Assembly (NCBI RefSeq): GCF_006494375.1
Contig: NZ_VHIZ01000052.1
Span: forward strand, 62,001 to 126,000
DNA: 64,000 bases
Source: Pantoea anthophila
GTDB taxonomy: Bacteria; Pseudomonadota; Gammaproteobacteria; Enterobacterales; Enterobacteriaceae
Reading direction: 5' to 3'
The translations under genes and the position numbers were made by a program. A model generated the notes under the pieces. It saw only the letters and a program-made list of their open reading frames with translations. It was not told the origin of the DNA and searched no databases. Below are positions 21,099-30,084 of the stretch, in pieces. Each line of letters starts with the position of its first letter. Within the stretch, counting starts at the first letter, position 1.

Positions 21099-21126
21099 TA
21101 AAGTTTCGGTCCGTTACTGCCGATAT
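21099..21126 (+). promoter_or_regulatory. Candidate FliA (sigma-28) promoter for the second chemoreceptor
   Basis: TAAAGTTT (21099-21106), a perfect -35 half, is followed after 12 bases by GCCGATAT (21119-21126), which matches 7 of 8 positions of the -10 half. The spacer is one base longer than the usual 11. The element ends 59 bases before the start codon of the chemoreceptor gene. Confidence 0.72.
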
Positions 21127-21185
21127 CTGTTCCGTTTTAGGGCCGCTGGACATTTCGCCTATTCTCATAAACGGAAACGATCAAG

Positions 21186-22745
21186 ATGAAACAGTTATCA
21201 CTTCGCACGGGGTTGCTGGCACTGCTGGCATTTATGACACTGCTGCTGTTGGCGGTGAGTTTTATGGGTATTGTGGCAATTAACAAAGGGAACCGCTCGC
21301 TGGATGTGATCAACCGCATTCAGGGGATCGAGCTGAACAGTCTTTATCAGAGCAATGCAGATTTAATGCGGGCCCGCGCTAACGCGGCGCTGGCGGTACG
21401 AAAAATTGAAATCGGCATGCTGGAAGAGGGCGCCGCCGTCACCCGACTGTCGCAGGCGGATGTCGACTCCTCCCAGCAACAGCTCAAGCGCTTTATCGAT
21501 GCCGGAACGGTGACGGCACACGGTAAAATGCTGGCGGATGCGATTTCAGCCAGCTACAAGGCCTATCTCGACCAGGGCATCAAGCCGATGATGAGCGCCC
21601 TGGACAAGCAATACACCGACGAGTATTACCAGCTGCTGGAAGGCAACCTGGCGACGCTGGCGGCCAGCTACAACAAGGCGGTCACGGACTTCAGTCAGTT
21701 CGCCGATCAGGTCACGGCGGCGCAGCTGGTGCAGGCGGCCCATAACGAAACCAAAATGAAAATCCTGATCGCCGTGGCGGTGGCCTTAACCCTGCTGCTG
21801 CTGGTGCTCGCCTGGCAACTGCTGCGCCGGATGCTGCTGCAGCCGCTGGATAGCGCGATTGTGCATCTTGAGCAGATCGCATCGGGCGATCTCTCTCAGG
21901 TGCTGCCGCCGTCCAGCAACAACGAGCTGGGACGCCTTAACCATGCACTGACCGGGATGCAGCAGTCGCTGCGTCACTCCGTCAGTCAGGTGCGTGAGGC
22001 GAGTATGCAGATTGACCTCGGCAGCCGTGAACTGGCCGCCGGCAACGTCAACCTGTCACAGCGTACGGAAGAGTCTGCCGCTTCGCTTGAGCAGACGGCG
22101 GCCAGCATGGAGCAGCTGACGGCAACGGTGCGGCTTAACGCCAGCAACGCTCAGCAGGCCCATCAGCTGGCAAATGCGGTCTCCGATACCGCCGACCGCG
22201 GCGCGGAGGTGGTCTGCTATGTGATGGAAAAAATGCATGAGATTACCGACAGCGCCAATCGCATCGGCGATATTCTCAGCGTGATCGACGGCATCGCGTT
22301 CCAGACCAACATCCTGGCACTCAACGCTGCCGTTGAAGCGGCACGTGCGGGCGAGCAGGGCCGTGGCTTTGCGGTGGTGGCGAATGAAGTGCGTACGCTG
22401 GCGCAGCGCAGTGCTAATGCAGCCAAAGAGATCCGCACGCTGATCAGCGATTCACAGTCGCGGGTCAAAGAGGGCAGTGAGATGGCGACGCGCGCCGGGG
22501 AAACCATGGATGAGATTTCCGGTGAGGTGATGCGCGTGACCTCACTGATGAAGGAGATCTCCATGGCGTCTGACGAGCAGAGTCGTGGCATTGAGCAGGT
22601 GAATCTGGCGGTCACGCAGATGGATGTGGCGGCGCAGCAGAACGCGGCGCTGGTGGAGCAGGCGAAGGCCGCGACCGAGTCGCTGGAAGCGCAGTCCGAT
22701 CAGCTTCAGGCGACCATGGCGCAGTTCAGATTGCAGCCAGCGTGA
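21186..22745 (+). CDS. Methyl-accepting chemotaxis protein, Tar-type sensor
   Basis: A 519-residue transmembrane receptor. TM1 is at residues 10-32, a four-helix-bundle periplasmic sensor of the TarH type spans about 33-190, TM2 is 191-211, and a HAMP domain leads into the signalling domain. The hairpin tip [20 protein letters not shown] and following [18 protein letters not shown] are intact. The C-terminus (MAQFRLQPA) lacks the NWETF tether for CheR/CheB. The Tar amino-acid-binding arginines could not be assigned by eye, so the ligand is unknown. It replaces part of the ytfQRT-yjfF region of E. coli and has its own sigma-28 promoter and terminator. Confidence 0.95.
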   Translation: MKQLSLRTGLLALLAFMTLLLLAVSFMGIVAINKGNRSLDVINRIQGIELNSLYQSNADLMRARANAALAVRKIEIGMLEEGAAVTRLSQADVDSSQQQLKRFIDAGTVTAHGKMLADAISASYKAYLDQGIKPMMSALDKQYTDEYYQLLEGNLATLAASYNKAVTDFSQFADQVTAAQLVQAAHNETKMKILIAVAVALTLLLLVLAWQLLRRMLLQPLDSAIVHLEQIASGDLSQVLPPSSNNELGRLNHALTGMQQSLRHSVSQVREASMQIDLGSRELAAGNVNLSQRTEESAASLEQTAASMEQLTATVRLNASNAQQAHQLANAVSDTADRGAEVVCYVMEKMHEITDSANRIGDILSVIDGIAFQTNILALNAAVEAARAGEQGRGFAVVANEVRTLAQRSANAAKEIRTLISDSQSRVKEGSEMATRAGETMDEISGEVMRVTSLMKEISMASDEQSRGIEQVNLAVTQMDVAAQQNAALVEQAKAATESLEAQSDQLQATMAQFRLQPA

Positions 22746-22754
22746 TAAAAAAAA

Positions 22755-22779
22755 GGGCGCGATGATCGCGCCCTTTTTT
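22755..22779. terminator. Bidirectional terminator between the chemoreceptor gene and fbp
   Basis: The stem GGGCGCG / CGCGCCC (22755-22761 and 22767-22773) with an ATGAT loop is preceded by eight A residues and followed by six T residues, so it can act in both directions for the convergent genes. Confidence 0.93.
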
Positions 22780-22791
22780 ATCTCTGCCGCA

Positions 22792-23799
22792 TTAGCCCTG
22801 ACGGCAATCCGGGAACTCAGCCAGGAAACGCTCAACATCGTTGACCATCGCCTCGTTGCCGCAGTAGAACGGGCAGCGCTGATGCAGCGTGACCGGTGGA
22901 ATGTCCAGAATACGTCTCTGACCGTCGCTGGCTTTACCGCCTGCCTGCTCCGCCAGGAACGCCATCGGGTTGCACTCATAGAGCAGACGCAGCTTGCCCT
23001 GAGGATGGCTGGCGGTGCTTGGATAGAGGTAGATGCCACCTTTCAGCAGGTTGCGATGGAAATCCGCGACCAGCGATCCGATGTAACGTGAGGTGTAAGG
23101 ACGGTGCGTAGGCAGATCCTCTTCCTGACAGAACTTCAGATATTTCTTCACGCCCTGCGGGAAACGAATGTAGTTACCTTCGTTGATGGAGTAGGTGTAA
23201 CCGGTCTCCGGGTAGGTCATACGTTCATGGCTGAGGCAGAAGACACCCAGCGACGGATCGTAGGTAAAGGCATGCACGCCTGCACCGGTGGTGTAAACCA
23301 TCATGGTGGAGGAGCCGTAAACCACGTAACCGGCCGCGACCTGTTTGTTGCCGGGCTGCATGAAATCCGCTTCAACCACCGGGGTGCCCGGTTCGCTGAC
23401 GCGATGATAGATAGAGAAAATGGTGCCGACAGAGACGTTAACGTCGATGTTAGATGACCCATCCAGCGGGTCCATTAACACCACATACTTGCCGTTCTCC
23501 TCACCTTCGAAGATGACGAACTCGTCTTCTTCCTCAGACGCGATACCGGCGACGATGCCACGCGCTTTCAGTGCGGCCTTCAGTTTTTCGTTGGCAAACA
23601 GATCGAGCTTCATCTGCTGTTCACCCTGAACATTTTCCACACCACTGGCACCGAGGATATCCACCAGACCGGCTTTATTGATGTCGCGGTGGATAATTTT
23701 GGCACCCAGCTTGATAGCTGAGATCAGCGCCGTCAGTTCCCCTGTGGCGTGCGGAAAGTCGTGCTGCTTCTCGACGATAAATTCGCCCAACGTTTTCAT
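22792..23799 (-). CDS. fbp: Fructose-1,6-bisphosphatase, class 1
   Basis: A 335-residue gluconeogenic enzyme that hydrolyses fructose 1,6-bisphosphate to fructose 6-phosphate. The metal-site motif [20 protein letters not shown] and the preceding SEEEDEF loop are intact, as is the substrate region [20 protein letters not shown]. The start is set at ATG 23799 ([12 protein letters not shown], the family start) with AGGGA 8 bases upstream; 12 extra codons are open but unsupported. It is divergent from mpl, as in E. coli, with 168 bases between the two start codons. Confidence 0.98.
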   Translation of the reverse strand: MKTLGEFIVEKQHDFPHATGELTALISAIKLGAKIIHRDINKAGLVDILGASGVENVQGEQQMKLDLFANEKLKAALKARGIVAGIASEEEDEFVIFEGEENGKYVVLMDPLDGSSNIDVNVSVGTIFSIYHRVSEPGTPVVEADFMQPGNKQVAAGYVVYGSSTMMVYTTGAGVHAFTYDPSLGVFCLSHERMTYPETGYTYSINEGNYIRFPQGVKKYLKFCQEEDLPTHRPYTSRYIGSLVADFHRNLLKGGIYLYPSTASHPQGKLRLLYECNPMAFLAEQAGGKASDGQRRILDIPPVTLHQRCPFYCGNEAMVNDVERFLAEFPDCRQG

Positions 23800-23967
23800 A
23801 ACACATTCCCTGAATCTGCGATGGAGTGGCAGCACGCGTAACAGTCTGCCAACGGATGCGTACGCAGTTTAGCCGATTGAACTTCAAAAACCATAGTCCT
23901 AATCCGTTTCTTCCGTCTGCGAGCAGGGTTACACTGTGCGCCGAACTTTAGAGTAATGGATCACGTT

Positions 23968-25320
23968 ATGCGCATTCACATCCTCGGGATTTGTGGCACT
24001 TTTATGGGCGGTCTGGCCGTGCTGGCCCGTTCACTTGGTCATCAGGTGACCGGTTCAGACGCCAACGTTTACCCGCCAATGAGCACATTGCTCGAACAGC
24101 AAGGCATTGAATTAACAGAAGGTTACGATGCGAGTCAGCTCGACCCGGCCCCTGACCTGGTGATTATCGGTAATGCGATGACGCGCGGTAATCCCTGTGT
24201 GGAAGCGGTGCTGGAACGCAACATTCCTTACCTCTCCGGCCCGCAGTGGCTGCACGATTTCGTGTTACGCGACCGCTGGGTGCTGGCGGTGGCGGGAACC
24301 CACGGGAAAACCACCACAGCCGGCATGGCAGCGTGGATTCTCGAGGCCTGCGGCCTGGAACCCGGCTTCATTATTGGTGGGGTGCCAGGAAACTTCGATG
24401 TCTCGGCAAAATTAGGAAAAAGTCCATTCTTCGTCATTGAGGCGGATGAGTATGACTGCGCCTTTTTCGACAAGCGTTCCAAGTTTGTCCATTACTGCCC
24501 GCGAACCCTGATCCTCAACAACCTTGAGTTCGATCACGCCGATATCTTTGACGACCTGCGGGCGATCCAGAAGCAGTTCCACCATCTGGTCCGGATCGTG
24601 CCGGGCCAGGGCAAGATCCTGCTGCCGGAGCATGACGCCAACATCAGGCAGGTGATGGCGATGGGCTGCTGGAGCGAGCAGGAGAGCGTGGGCGACCACG
24701 GGCGCTGGCAGGCGAAGAAGCTGACGCCCGATGCCTCGCACTGGGAAATCTGGCTCGACGGCGAGAAGGTCGGCGAGGTGAACTGGGCGCTGGTCGGCGA
24801 ACACAATATGCATAACGGGTTGATGGCGATCGCCGCCGCGCGTCATGTGGGTGTGAAACCGGAAGATGCAGGCCAGGCGCTGAACAGCTTTATCAATGCG
24901 CGTCGCCGGCTGGAGTTGCGTGGCGAAGTGAACAGCATCAAAGTGTATGATGACTTTGCGCACCATCCGACCGCGATTCTGGCAACGCTGGCGGCCCTGC
25001 GCAGCAAGGTTGGCGGCAGAGCGCGCATTCTGGCCGTTCTGGAGCCGCGCTCGAATACCATGAAGATGGGCGTCAGCAAAAACGATCTGGCGCCGTCACT
25101 GGCGCGGGCGGATGAGGTCTTTCTGTTCCAGCCGCACCACATTCCGTGGCAGGTTTCTGACGTCGCCGAAGCGTGCATTCCGCCTGCGCACTGGAGCGCA
25201 GATATCGATACGCTGGTCGAGATGGTGGCGAAAGCCGCACAGCCAGGCGACTCGATTCTGGTGATGAGCAACGGCGGGTTTGGCGGCATTCACCAGAAGC
25301 TGCTGGACAGACTGGCCTGA
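23968..25320 (+). CDS. mpl: UDP-MurNAc-tripeptide ligase (murein peptide ligase) Mpl
   Basis: A 450-residue Mur-ligase-family enzyme that joins recycled L-Ala-D-Glu-meso-DAP tripeptide to UDP-MurNAc, returning cell-wall peptides to peptidoglycan synthesis. The N-terminal MRIHILGICGTFMGGLAVLA binds the UDP moiety, the ATP loop AGTHGKTTTA is at residues 109-118, and the Mur-ligase core EADEYDCAFFDKRSKF follows. The ATG at 23968 is chosen to match the E. coli N-terminus; an ATG four codons upstream (23956) is possible. It is transcribed away from fbp. Confidence 0.97.
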   Translation: MRIHILGICGTFMGGLAVLARSLGHQVTGSDANVYPPMSTLLEQQGIELTEGYDASQLDPAPDLVIIGNAMTRGNPCVEAVLERNIPYLSGPQWLHDFVLRDRWVLAVAGTHGKTTTAGMAAWILEACGLEPGFIIGGVPGNFDVSAKLGKSPFFVIEADEYDCAFFDKRSKFVHYCPRTLILNNLEFDHADIFDDLRAIQKQFHHLVRIVPGQGKILLPEHDANIRQVMAMGCWSEQESVGDHGRWQAKKLTPDASHWEIWLDGEKVGEVNWALVGEHNMHNGLMAIAAARHVGVKPEDAGQALNSFINARRRLELRGEVNSIKVYDDFAHHPTAILATLAALRSKVGGRARILAVLEPRSNTMKMGVSKNDLAPSLARADEVFLFQPHHIPWQVSDVAEACIPPAHWSADIDTLVEMVAKAAQPGDSILVMSNGGFGGIHQKLLDRLA

Positions 25321-25328
25321 GATGACGG

Positions 25329-25352
25329 GCGCCCGTAACGGGCGCTCATTTT
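25329..25352 (+). terminator. Hairpin after mpl, probable terminator
   Basis: The stem GCGCCC / GGGCGC (25329-25334 and 25340-25345), extendable by two pairs, is followed by TCATTTTCC. The T-run is weak. Confidence 0.55.
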
Positions 25353-25411
25353 CCGGTGACGTTCTGACGTGCTTCCTGCTACCGGCCACGACAGACCGGC
25401 TATCCGGGCTA

Positions 25412-25954
25412 TCAGGCTTCGGCCAGTTCGCGCAGGTACTGGAAAATCTGACGGGCTGACTTCGGCGGCTTGTTGCCCGCTTTCTCTTTCTGCGCGTTGC
25501 GGATCATACTGCGCAGCTGCTGACGGTCGGCGTCAGGATAGAGTGCAATCACGTCGCTGATCGCCTCATCGCCCTGTTCAATCAGACGATCGCGCAGCAT
25601 TTCCAGTTTATGGAACAGCGCAACCTGCTGGTTGTGGCGGTTCTTGAGCTTGTCCAGCGCAACGCGGATCGGCTCGACATCAATACTGCGCAGCAGTTTA
25701 CCGATCAGCTGCAGCTGACGGCGACGGCCCTCTTTCTTAATACGCTGCGCCAGTTCGATCTCGGTGCGCAGGCGCTCATCCAGCGGGATCTTATCCAGCG
25801 AGTTTTTACCCAGTTCTACCAGTTCGGCGCCCAGGCGTTTTAACTCTTCGGCATCGCGTTTAATTTCACTCTTACTGACCCAGATAATCTCTTCATCTTC
25901 CTGTTCGTCATTATCTGGCACATCGTCGAGCCACTCATCGGGCTGTCTGGTCAT
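25412..25954 (-). CDS. darP: DarP (YjgA), 50S ribosome assembly factor
   Basis: A 180-residue, highly charged, mostly helical protein of the DUF615 family. An acidic N-terminus ([20 protein letters not shown]) precedes the conserved core [20 protein letters not shown] and a C-terminal helix-rich part ([20 protein letters not shown]). E. coli DarP (YjgA) binds late 50S precursors and promotes maturation of the peptidyl transferase centre. It lies between mpl and tldE, as in E. coli, and is divergent from tldE across a 115-base gap. Confidence 0.95.
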   Translation of the reverse strand: MTRQPDEWLDDVPDNDEQEDEEIIWVSKSEIKRDAEELKRLGAELVELGKNSLDKIPLDERLRTEIELAQRIKKEGRRRQLQLIGKLLRSIDVEPIRVALDKLKNRHNQQVALFHKLEMLRDRLIEQGDEAISDVIALYPDADRQQLRSMIRNAQKEKAGNKPPKSARQIFQYLRELAEA

Positions 25955-26069
25955 TTCCGGGCTCCCAAAAAAAAGAGGCTAATCCTACCAGTTTATCGGG
26001 TGACTGCGAAATTGTTCTCTGACTCTGATAGACTCAAATCATTCACACATAAGATTAGACGGCAGGTCG

Positions 26070-27410
26070 ATGAACGTATCTACTCAGGTTGCAGAACAGC
26101 GAAAAGTACTGGAGCAGGCGATTGCGCAGGCACTTGAACTGGCTAAAGCAAGCACTGACAGCGCGGAAGTAGCGGTCAGTAAAACCACCGGCATCGGGGT
26201 CAGCACCCGCTATGGCGAAGTGGAAAACGTCGAATTCAACAGCGACGGTGCGCTGGGCATCACCATCTATCATCAGAACCGTAAAGGCAGCGCCTCATCG
26301 ACCGACCTCAGCCCGGACGCGATCAAACGTACCGTGCAGGCGGCGATCGATATTGCGCGCTACACCTCGCCCGATCCCTTTGCCGGCCCGGCGGATGCGG
26401 CGCTGCTGGCCTATGATGCGCCAGACCTGGATCTCTACCACCCGTGGGAGATCGATGCTGACCGCGCCATTGAGCTGGCCGCGCAGGCTGAAGAGGCTTC
26501 ACTGCGCGCAGACAAGCGTATCACCAACACCGAAGGCGGCAGCTTTAACAGTCATGTCGGCATTAAGGTGTTCGGTAACAGCCATGGCATGCTGCAGAGC
26601 TACTGCTCAAGCCGTCATTCGCTCTCCAGCTGCGTGATCGCCGAGCAGGATGGCAACATGGAGCGCGACTACGCCTACACCATCGGCCGCGCGTTTGAGG
26701 ATCTGAAAAGCCCGGAGTGGGTCGGCGCAGAGTGCGCGCGTCGCACGCTCTCCCGTCTTGCCCCACGCAAACTTCCGACCATGAAAGCGCCGGTGATTTT
26801 CGCCTCTGAAGTGGCGACCGGCCTGTTTGGTCATCTGGTCGGGGCGATCAGCGGCAGCAGCGTTTACCGGAAATCAACCTTCCTGCTGGATGCGATGGGT
26901 CAGCAGATCCTGCCGGAGTGGCTCACCATCAGTGAGCAGCCGCACCTGCTGAAAGGTCTCGCCTCGACGCCATTTGACAGCGAAGGGGTGCGCACCCAGG
27001 CGCGCGACATTATCCAGGCGGGCGTCCTGCAGACCTGGCTGCTAACCAGCTACTCCGCCCGTAAACTGGGCCTGACCAGCACCGGTCACGCGGGTGGCAT
27101 TCACAACTGGCGCATTGCCGGTCAGGGCCACAGCTTTGACGATCTGCTGAAGCAGATGGGCACCGGTCTGGTGGTCACCGAACTGATGGGACAGGGTGTC
27201 AGCGCCATCACCGGTGACTACTCGCGCGGTGCGGCCGGTTTCTGGGTCGAAAATGGCGTGATTCAGTATCCGGTCAGTGAAATCACCATCGCCGGAAATC
27301 TCAAAGAGATGTGGCGCAATATGGTGACCATCGGCGACGATATCGAAACCCGCAGCAATATTCAGTGCGGTTCAGTCTTACTGCCTGAAATGAAGATAGC
27401 GGGACAATAA
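26070..27410 (+). CDS. tldE: TldE (PmbA), regulatory subunit of the TldD/TldE metalloprotease
   Basis: A 446-residue protein that partners the metal-binding TldD to form a protease used in microcin B17 maturation and CcdA antitoxin turnover. The sequence shows [20 protein letters not shown] near the N-terminus and the family stretch [20 protein letters not shown]. The HExxxH zinc motif of TldD is absent, as expected for TldE, which lacks metal. The C-terminus [17 protein letters not shown] matches E. coli. It is followed by its own terminator and then the cytochrome b562 gene, in the same order as in E. coli. Confidence 0.97.
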   Translation: MNVSTQVAEQRKVLEQAIAQALELAKASTDSAEVAVSKTTGIGVSTRYGEVENVEFNSDGALGITIYHQNRKGSASSTDLSPDAIKRTVQAAIDIARYTSPDPFAGPADAALLAYDAPDLDLYHPWEIDADRAIELAAQAEEASLRADKRITNTEGGSFNSHVGIKVFGNSHGMLQSYCSSRHSLSSCVIAEQDGNMERDYAYTIGRAFEDLKSPEWVGAECARRTLSRLAPRKLPTMKAPVIFASEVATGLFGHLVGAISGSSVYRKSTFLLDAMGQQILPEWLTISEQPHLLKGLASTPFDSEGVRTQARDIIQAGVLQTWLLTSYSARKLGLTSTGHAGGIHNWRIAGQGHSFDDLLKQMGTGLVVTELMGQGVSAITGDYSRGAAGFWVENGVIQYPVSEITIAGNLKEMWRNMVTIGDDIETRSNIQCGSVLLPEMKIAGQ

Positions 27411-27423
27411 CGACGCATTCCTG

Positions 27424-27449
27424 AAGCAGCCTGTTGGCTGCTTTTTTTT
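27424..27449 (+). terminator. Intrinsic terminator after tldE
   Basis: The stem AAGCAGCC / GGCTGCTT (27424-27431 and 27436-27443) with a TGTT loop continues into a run of T residues to 27449. Confidence 0.93.
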
Positions 27450-27473
27450 CGTCACAATAAAAAGGAAGTAATG

Positions 27474-27860
27474 ATGCGTAAGCAGCTAATTGCAATGTTG
27501 TCGGCTTCTCTGATGTTCTCCAGCGTCAGCCTCTGTGCGGCGGATCTGGAGCAGGATATGGACACGCTGAATGCGAACCTGAAAATCGTCAAAAAAACGG
27601 ACGATGCCCGGGAGATGCAGCAGGCATTAACCCGGATGCGTGCGGCAGCGCAGGATGCGAAGCAGTCCACGCCCGAAAAGCTGGAAGGTCAGCCTGCTGA
27701 CAGCACGCAGATCAAAGATTATCACGCCGGTCTCGACTCGCTGATTGCGCAGATCGACGTGGTCAGCACGCTGGCGAAAGCGAACAACGTGGAGGGCGCA
27801 AAGCGCGAAGCCGCGAAGTTTGATGAGATCCGCAATACCAACCATAAGAAATTCCGCTAA
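27474..27860 (+). CDS. cybC: Cytochrome b562, soluble periplasmic
   Basis: A 128-residue precursor of the four-helix-bundle haem protein cytochrome b562. The signal peptide ends in LCA, giving a mature N-terminus ADLEQDMDTLN. Both axial haem ligands are kept: Met7 of the mature protein and the His in the C-terminal RNTNHKKFR, aligned with E. coli His102. The physiological electron partner is unknown. Two ATGs are adjacent (27471 and 27474); the second is 7 bases from AAGGA and matches the MRK start of E. coli. In some E. coli strains this gene is truncated, whereas here it is complete. Confidence 0.93.
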   Translation: MRKQLIAMLSASLMFSSVSLCAADLEQDMDTLNANLKIVKKTDDAREMQQALTRMRAAAQDAKQSTPEKLEGQPADSTQIKDYHAGLDSLIAQIDVVSTLAKANNVEGAKREAAKFDEIRNTNHKKFR

Positions 27861-27865
27861 TCAGA

Positions 27866-27894
27866 CCGCCGGTCAGCCCGACCGGCGGTTTTTT
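27866..27894 (+). terminator. Intrinsic terminator after cybC
   Basis: A 9-bp stem CCGCCGGTC / GACCGGCGG (27866-27874 and 27880-27888) with an AGCCC loop is followed by six T residues. Confidence 0.95.
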
Positions 27895-27942
27895 CCATCA
27901 CTTCTGCTTATCACCGCGCCTTAAAACGTATCGGACCTGCCG

Positions 27943-27960
27943 TGATGTTGCACAACATCA
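27943..27960. promoter_or_regulatory. Inverted repeat, candidate operator of the DgaE/F-like operon
   Basis: TGATGTTG (27943-27950) and its exact complement CAACATCA (27953-27960) are separated by two bases. The 18-bp element lies about 195 bases upstream of the first operon gene, in a 260-base leader without genes. A second weaker hairpin (CGCAC-GAA-GTGTG near 28009) follows. The binding protein is not known; the PRD-type regulator at the end of the operon is the obvious candidate. No convincing promoter hexamers could be fixed. Confidence 0.5.
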
Positions 27961-28154
27961 AGATCCGGCACGGTTAAATTCATTATTTTGCGCACAAAGA
28001 GTCATTTTTCGCACGAAGTGTGCACTCTGCGATCTGACGCACAGCCTTCACCTCAATTTCCGCTTGCTGCTGGAAATGTTGCCTCTCCACAGCGGGAGCC
28101 GGGACGGTTAATTTATTTTCAACGCGAATTATCCGGTTCAACAGGAGTAACAAG

Positions 28155-28490
28155 GTGAGCAATAACGGCATCCCGGTGTATGAAGCGCCACCGGAGAAAG
28201 TGCAGCAACTGGCAGAACGTGTCATGACGCAAATTGCGGCGATCTATCAGCAGCATGGTATCCAGCCCAACGCGGTTCAGCAGCAGATGCTGGAATCCCA
28301 CGTCCGGGCCATGGCATCACGCTCTCTGAGTGGCGAGCCGCTGCCGGAAGTGGAAGCGGAGCTGTTTGAGGATATTCCGCCGGAAACCGTCGCGCTGGCG
28401 CAGCAGGTGGTGGATCTGTTTGGCAATCTGCCGCGTGAAGAGGCCTGGCTGCTGTCGGTTCACATTGAAGTCGCACGATCCAACAACTGA
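28155..28490 (+). CDS. Small single-PRD-domain protein
   Basis: A 111-residue protein whose whole length resembles one PTS regulation domain (PRD): a helical core QIAAIYQQHGIQPNAVQQQM with an LESHVRAMASRSLSGEPLP segment, where the His would be the usual phosphorylatable residue, and an EEAWLLSVHIEVA helix with a second His. It has no DNA-binding domain. Free-standing PRD proteins of this kind accompany operons with DgaE/DgaF-like enzymes and DUF4310-4312 proteins. It is probably a phospho-sensor or a partner of the large PRD regulator at the far end of the operon. It starts the operon, 13 bases before the SFCGS gene, with an AGGAG site. Confidence 0.78.
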   Translation: MSNNGIPVYEAPPEKVQQLAERVMTQIAAIYQQHGIQPNAVQQQMLESHVRAMASRSLSGEPLPEVEAELFEDIPPETVALAQQVVDLFGNLPREEAWLLSVHIEVARSNN

Positions 28491-28503
28491 AGAGGAAAAG
28501 AAC

Positions 28504-28860
28504 ATGGTGACAGTCGTGATTGGCGATCGTTTAGGGAAAGGGCAGAAAGTGGCCGCAGGTATCGAAAAAGCGGGTGGCCGTGCGGTGGTGGTGCCGGGTG
28601 TGGCGGCGGACATGAAACTGGGTGACGTCATGAAGGCAGAAAACGCCGACTTCGGCATCTCGTTCTGCGGCAGCGGCGGCGCAGGCGCCATCACCGCGCA
28701 GAACAAATATGGCTACAAAGCGAAGCATGGCATGCGCTCTATTGATGAAGGGGTGACCGCCATCAACGAAGGGGCTACCGTACTGGGCTTCGGCTTTATG
28801 GACAAAGAAGAGCTGGGTGAGCGGCTGGTGCAGGCCTGGAACAAGAAGCACGGCAGCTGA
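28504..28860 (+). CDS. Glycine-rich SFCGS family protein
   Basis: A 118-residue soluble protein that contains the signature ISFCGSGGAGAITAQNKYG (about residues 52-70), diagnostic of the Gly_rich_SFCGS family. The N-terminus MVTVVIGDRLGKGQKVAAGI looks like a Rossmann-like beta-alpha start. The single Cys in a glycine-rich loop recalls the phospho-cysteine loop of PTS EIIB proteins, but that likeness is only suggestive. No function is established for the family, which always occurs next to DUF4312, DUF4311 and DUF4310 genes as far as I recall. It is translated from an AGAGGA site and followed after 2 bases by the DUF4312 gene. It is a candidate soluble component of a transporter. Confidence 0.85.
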   Translation: MVTVVIGDRLGKGQKVAAGIEKAGGRAVVVPGVAADMKLGDVMKAENADFGISFCGSGGAGAITAQNKYGYKAKHGMRSIDEGVTAINEGATVLGFGFMDKEELGERLVQAWNKKHGS

Positions 28861-28862
28861 TT

Positions 28863-29162
28863 ATGAAAGAACACTACGTTACCCAGGTGACGGTCGAGGG
28901 CAAAGGCGACACCAAAGCGAAAGCCTTCGCCGATGCCCTGAGTCGTGTGCAGAACCAGGTTCTGCGCGCGACGCAAAAAATTCTGCTGCGCATTGAACCT
29001 CAGGATGTCCGGGTGCTGCGCGCGCAGGAGAGCGTCAGGACCGAGAAGTTTCTCTTCTTCTTTCTGGCGCGCCAGCGGCGGAACTACAGCGTCACGCTGG
29101 AGATCACCGTCAGCGTCACCGTTTTCGACACCGAACAGGTGACGTTTACGGCGGCATCATAA
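28863..29162 (+). CDS. DUF4312 family protein
   Basis: A 99-residue soluble protein, MKEHYVTQVTVEGKGDTKAK, predicted alpha/beta, with a conserved basic stretch (AFADALSRVQNQVLRATQKI) and FFLARQRRNYSVTLEITVSV. This pattern fits DUF4312. Function is unknown. It starts 2 bases after the SFCGS stop codon and is translationally coupled to it. A 134-base gap with GC-rich dyad sequence separates it from the DUF4311 membrane gene, the only sizeable gap in the operon. Confidence 0.82.
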   Translation: MKEHYVTQVTVEGKGDTKAKAFADALSRVQNQVLRATQKILLRIEPQDVRVLRAQESVRTEKFLFFFLARQRRNYSVTLEITVSVTVFDTEQVTFTAAS

Positions 29163-29296
29163 AACAGCGCCTGTTAACGTCAGCCTGTCTGTAGCCCGCT
29201 CCTCTGCTGTCGCGCACGCGCGGCGGGCAGGCCGGAGTGAGGCGGCGGCGGCTGAAGTCTGACGGGATTAAAAAAACGACAACAAGGTACAACAAC

Positions 29297-30073
29297 ATGT
29301 TTTTAATCATTTTGTTTAAGTCGTTGATCATTGGCGGGCTGGTGGGCGTCGGCGTCGGTGCGGGTGCCGCACGCATGTTTCATGCGCCAACCACCCAGGG
29401 GATGGGCGCCTTTCGTACGCTGGGCGAGCTGAACTCATGCGAAGGCGATCCCGCTTCCCACTTCTCCTTTGGTCTCGGCTTCTTTTTCAACGCCTGGGCA
29501 TCCTCTGTTGCAGCCGGTTCATTCACCCAGGATGTGGATCACCGCATCATTCCAAACTGGGGTGCGGCGGCACTGATGGTCAAAAACCGCAACGTGGCGG
29601 AAACGCTGCACAATCCGAAAAAAATGGCCATCGCCTGCGGCATTATCGGCATGGTCGTGGTCGCCTTCCTCAACTCCACCGCCTCGGCCGTTCCGGCGGC
29701 GCTTCAGGTCACGGCCGTTAAAGTGCTGGTGCCGGCGGCTAACCTGCTGGTTAACACCGTCATGCCGGTCATCTTCTGGCTGGCGGCCATTGACGCGGGC
29801 AAAAAGTCAGGCTTCTGGGCCACCATTTTCGGCGGTCTGGCACAGCTGATCATGGGCAATGCCGTGCCGGGCCTGGTGCTGGGTATTCTGATCGGCAAAG
29901 GGGTCGAAGAGAGCGGCTGGAACCGGGTCACCAAAGTGATGATGACCGCCATCGTCCTGCTGTTTGTGCTGAGCGGCTTCTTCCGCGGTTTCGATATGAA
30001 ACTGCTGCAGTCCTTCCAGCTCGGCATTCCCGGCTGGCTCGACATGATCCATAACTCCGTCAGCGGCAAATAG
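29297..30073 (+). CDS. DUF4311 family polytopic membrane protein, putative transporter subunit
   Basis: A 258-residue integral membrane protein with about seven hydrophobic segments, many Gly-rich (IIGGLVGVGVGAGAARMF; IACGIIGMVVVAFLNSTASA; GNAVPGLVLGILIGKGVEES). It carries a conserved extramembrane loop ELNSCEGDPASHFSFGLGFF. These features fit DUF4311. The pairing with the DUF4310 protein and two small soluble proteins resembles a multi-subunit permease in which the two membrane proteins form the channel. The ATG at 29297 is chosen because it opens directly into the first membrane segment; the frame is open 20 codons upstream but those are Arg-rich. The substrate is not known. Confidence 0.83.
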   Translation: MFLIILFKSLIIGGLVGVGVGAGAARMFHAPTTQGMGAFRTLGELNSCEGDPASHFSFGLGFFFNAWASSVAAGSFTQDVDHRIIPNWGAAALMVKNRNVAETLHNPKKMAIACGIIGMVVVAFLNSTASAVPAALQVTAVKVLVPAANLLVNTVMPVIFWLAAIDAGKKSGFWATIFGGLAQLIMGNAVPGLVLGILIGKGVEESGWNRVTKVMMTAIVLLFVLSGFFRGFDMKLLQSFQLGIPGWLDMIHNSVSGK

Positions 30074-30084
30074 GAGGCGATGCA

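Noticed and set aside
27895-28154. Sigma-54 promoter for the SFCGS/Dga-like operon
   Set aside because: GGCACGGTTAAATT resembles the -24 element, but no GC is present at the -12 position, and the regulator has no AAA+ sigma-54-activator domain.
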